Shown here piece after piece: positions 11,777-13,328 of a stretch of DNA of 13,328 nt. Both the position numbers and the translations under genes were made by a program. Position 1 is the first letter of the stretch. Each line of letters begins with the position of its first letter. This stretch comes from JBBTYG01 sp964483045. Lineage in GTDB: Bacteria > Patescibacteriota > Minisyncoccia > UBA6257 > 2-01-FULL-56-20. The stretch covers positions 1 to 13,328 of the forward strand of contig CAYZZK010000013.1 of assembly GCA_964483045.1 (NCBI GenBank), written 5' to 3'. The notes under the pieces were generated by a model that was not told where the DNA came from, made no database searches, and saw nothing but the letters and a program-made list of their open reading frames with translations.

Positions 11777-12736
11777 ATGGACCAACCAATCAAAAGTTCC
11801 CCTCGGGATGTGTTTATGTATTTGTTTGCAACAATCGCGCTCTACTTTTCGGCATGGAGCGTGATTAATCTGGCCCTTCAATATATCAACGTCGCGTTTC
11901 CCGATCCTTTGAATCCATATTATCAGCCGGACAGCTCCATCCGGTGGAGTATGGCGCTTCTTATAATTATTTTCCCCGCGTATCTGTGGGTCTCGCGAGT
12001 TTTGCATCGTGATCTCGTTTCCGAGCCGCGCAAAAATGAGCTTCGGATTCGCCGATGGCTTTTGTATCTCACTCTGTTCCTCGCGGCGCTTCTCATTATC
12101 GGCGATTTGGTTGCGCTTATCTACAATTTCTTGGAAGGGGAGCTTACGATGCGGTTTTCTTTGAAAGTGCTTTCGGTGCTCGCCGTGGCGGCGGCGATCT
12201 TCTGGTACTACCTCTATGATCTTCGGGCGAAAGCCGCAGTCCTTGCGCCGAAGGCGCTCCTGTTTGTACGCGGGACGGTTGCGGCTGTGTGCATCCTTAT
12301 CATCGCCGGATTTTTTATTGCGGGATCGCCCTTCCGCCAGCGCCTCGTCCGGTTCGATTTGCAGAAAACAAACGATCTTCAAAATCTTCAGGGACAAATC
12401 GTGAATTATTGGCAAAGAAAGGAAACGTTGCCTGCGTCACTTGATGATCTTCGGGACACTATCTCCGGTTACGTGCCGCCGCGCGATCCCCAAAACGGGA
12501 CGGCGTATGAATATCACCCGACCGGCGCTCTTGCATTCGAGCTGTGCGCTGAATTCAACCTTACTTCGCAGGGTTCGCAAGCGGGGACTTCTTATGCGAG
12601 GCCGCCATACCCGGCCTCGGTTGGCCCGGGAGTAAACGAAAGTTGGGATCATGTCGCGGGACACGTTTGCTTCCCGCGCACCATTGACCCGGATCTGTAT
12701 CCGCCGCAAAAATCGCTGCCGGCAGTACCGAAGTAG
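11777..12736 (+). CDS. DUF5671 membrane protein with pseudopilin-like C-terminal domain
   Basis: A 319-residue protein. Residues 8-150 match the DUF5671 pattern (PRDVFMYLFATIALYFSAWS at 9-28, QYINVAFPD at 35-43). Five membrane segments are visible: about 14-38, 58-75, 95-118, 129-147 and 165-183. After the fifth, an extracytoplasmic tail starts with RFDLQKTNDLQNLQGQIVNY (192-211), then LPASLDDLRD (218-227) and DPQNGTAYEYHPTG (237-250). That order, a helix followed by LP-x-SLD-x-L and a D-P-x-x-G-x-x-Y-x-Y turn, recalls the soluble part of type II/IV pseudopilins such as GspG. C257 and a later cysteine in HVCFPR could form a disulfide. Function is unknown. The next gene begins 43 nt later on the same strand and may be co-transcribed. 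Confidence 0.8.
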   Translation: MDQPIKSSPRDVFMYLFATIALYFSAWSVINLALQYINVAFPDPLNPYYQPDSSIRWSMALLIIIFPAYLWVSRVLHRDLVSEPRKNELRIRRWLLYLTLFLAALLIIGDLVALIYNFLEGELTMRFSLKVLSVLAVAAAIFWYYLYDLRAKAAVLAPKALLFVRGTVAAVCILIIAGFFIAGSPFRQRLVRFDLQKTNDLQNLQGQIVNYWQRKETLPASLDDLRDTISGYVPPRDPQNGTAYEYHPTGALAFELCAEFNLTSQGSQAGTSYARPPYPASVGPGVNESWDHVAGHVCFPRTIDPDLYPPQKSLPAVPK

Positions 12737-12779
12737 GTATTTTGTATCTCGAATCGCCGTTTCTCAATCCAATTAACTC

Positions 12780-13328
12780 GTGAATATTCTCGAAAAGTTT
12801 AAATCACAATACGGCAAGAAGGGAATCGCGATTGGCTTTGGCATCACAGTGCTCGTACTTCTGGTTGTATTCTCGTATCTTGGTGGATTACACGCGCCGC
12901 AGGGAATGAATGGAGCGTCCCAGGGAACAGGAGGCGGGTCGGTTTCGCCCTCATATCCGGGAGCATATGAAAAGGGAGGCGTTGTGCGAGACACAATAGG
13001 TGCTCCAATACCTCCGGTGCCGGGCGTACCGCCTTCGACGCCGACTGTTCCGGCGACGGACAGAAAAGTTATCCAAAACGGCTCCCTCGATTTGCTTGTG
13101 CAAAAGGCGGAAGAAGCGATTTCGGCGATCGGCGGCATTGCCGAGAACCACAAAGGTTTTGTCGAGAGTTCGAATGTGTATGAAGTGTCGGAAGGAGTGA
13201 AGGCGGGGACGATTACGATTCGCGTGCCGGCAACGGATTTCACTCCCGCGATGGAGGAAATCAAGAAACTCGCCGTAAAAGTGCAAAAGGAGAATACGAA
13301 TTCGGAGGATGTGACGGCGCAGTTCGTC
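12780..13328 (+). CDS. DUF4349 membrane-anchored protein (3' partial)
   Basis: A GTG start at 12780 opens 183 codons that run off the window. It is the first possible start after an in-frame TAA at 12774. A short cytoplasmic N-terminus (NILEKFKSQYGKKG) is followed by one membrane segment (about 16-36, IAIGFGITVLVLLVVFSYLG). A long Gly/Pro/Ser-rich linker with PIPPVPGVPPSTPTVP follows, then the beginning of DUF4349: RKVIQNGSLDLLVQKAEEAI (97-116), GFVESSNVY and GTITIRVPATDFTPAMEEIK. The family is predicted to be extracytoplasmic; many members have a coiled coil and a second membrane segment further on, which would lie beyond the window. Lacking ATG and a Shine-Dalgarno sequence, the start rests on the membrane segment placement. 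Preceded by the DUF5671 gene. Confidence 0.85.
   Translation, partial: MNILEKFKSQYGKKGIAIGFGITVLVLLVVFSYLGGLHAPQGMNGASQGTGGGSVSPSYPGAYEKGGVVRDTIGAPIPPVPGVPPSTPTVPATDRKVIQNGSLDLLVQKAEEAISAIGGIAENHKGFVESSNVYEVSEGVKAGTITIRVPATDFTPAMEEIKKLAVKVQKENTNSEDVTAQFV

Noticed and set aside
1..13328. CRISPR arrays, insertion sequences, tRNA or rRNA genes, phage genes
   Set aside because: No regularly spaced repeats, transposase or integrase motifs, cloverleaf or rRNA-like stretches were seen by eye on either strand.

Overview
The window looks like a piece of a Candidate Phyla Radiation (Patescibacteria, most likely Parcubacteria-type) genome. This is inference from content: compact single-domain enzymes, a DUF5671 membrane protein, a DUF4349 protein, a surface protein with KRE9/KNH-like and divergent InlB-type repeats, a split transketolase, tiny Cys-rich proteins, and starts that almost all lack a Shine-Dalgarno sequence. 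TGA, TAA and TAG all serve as stops, so the standard bacterial code fits. G+C is fairly high except for an AT-rich islet around 10425-10850. A run of exactly 100 N (8239-8338) shows that this is a metagenomic or draft scaffold.

Layout. 1-1170: the 3' end of an unknown gene, then three very small Cys-rich or zinc-ribbon proteins on both strands (274-549 minus, 680-856 plus, 923-1171 plus). 1185-1767: a terminator-like hairpin and a TrmH/SpoU-family RNA methyltransferase with an unusual insert in its third motif. 1832-3570: a minus-strand operon of pyrF followed by a pyrE-like phosphoribosyltransferase, with a clear promoter and terminator. Together these could turn orotate into UMP, but both carry odd active-site residues. 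3624-5294: an MFS transporter overlapping a DUF192 exported protein. 5321-7110: type I GAPDH followed 4 nt later by a CBS-pair protein with a C-terminal membrane anchor. 7182-9164: a large surface protein broken only by the assembly gap. 9263-11699: non-oxidative pentose phosphate enzymes RpiB, ribulose-phosphate epimerase and the N-terminal half of transketolase, with a low-G+C three-TM protein between them. 11777-13328: a DUF5671 protein with a pseudopilin-like tail, then a DUF4349 protein running off the end.

How the genes work together. GAPDH, RpiB, Rpe and transketolase-N form the triose/pentose core that many CPR bacteria keep; the transketolase C-terminal half is not in the window. PyrF and the PyrE-like protein suggest use of imported orotate. 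The MFS carrier, DUF192, repeat surface protein, DUF5671 and DUF4349 proteins are cell-envelope functions expected in an episymbiont or scavenger.

Expression signals are a notable theme. Several genes have an extended or consensus -10 box ending only 6-8 nt before the start codon (3641, 5355, 9276), implying leaderless mRNAs. Only the pyrE-like gene has a convincing Shine-Dalgarno sequence. Two genes (upstream of 9777 and at 10502) have start codons inside perfect hairpins. No tRNA, rRNA, CRISPR array, insertion sequence or origin was recognised, and no gene-free stretch exceeds 300 bases.
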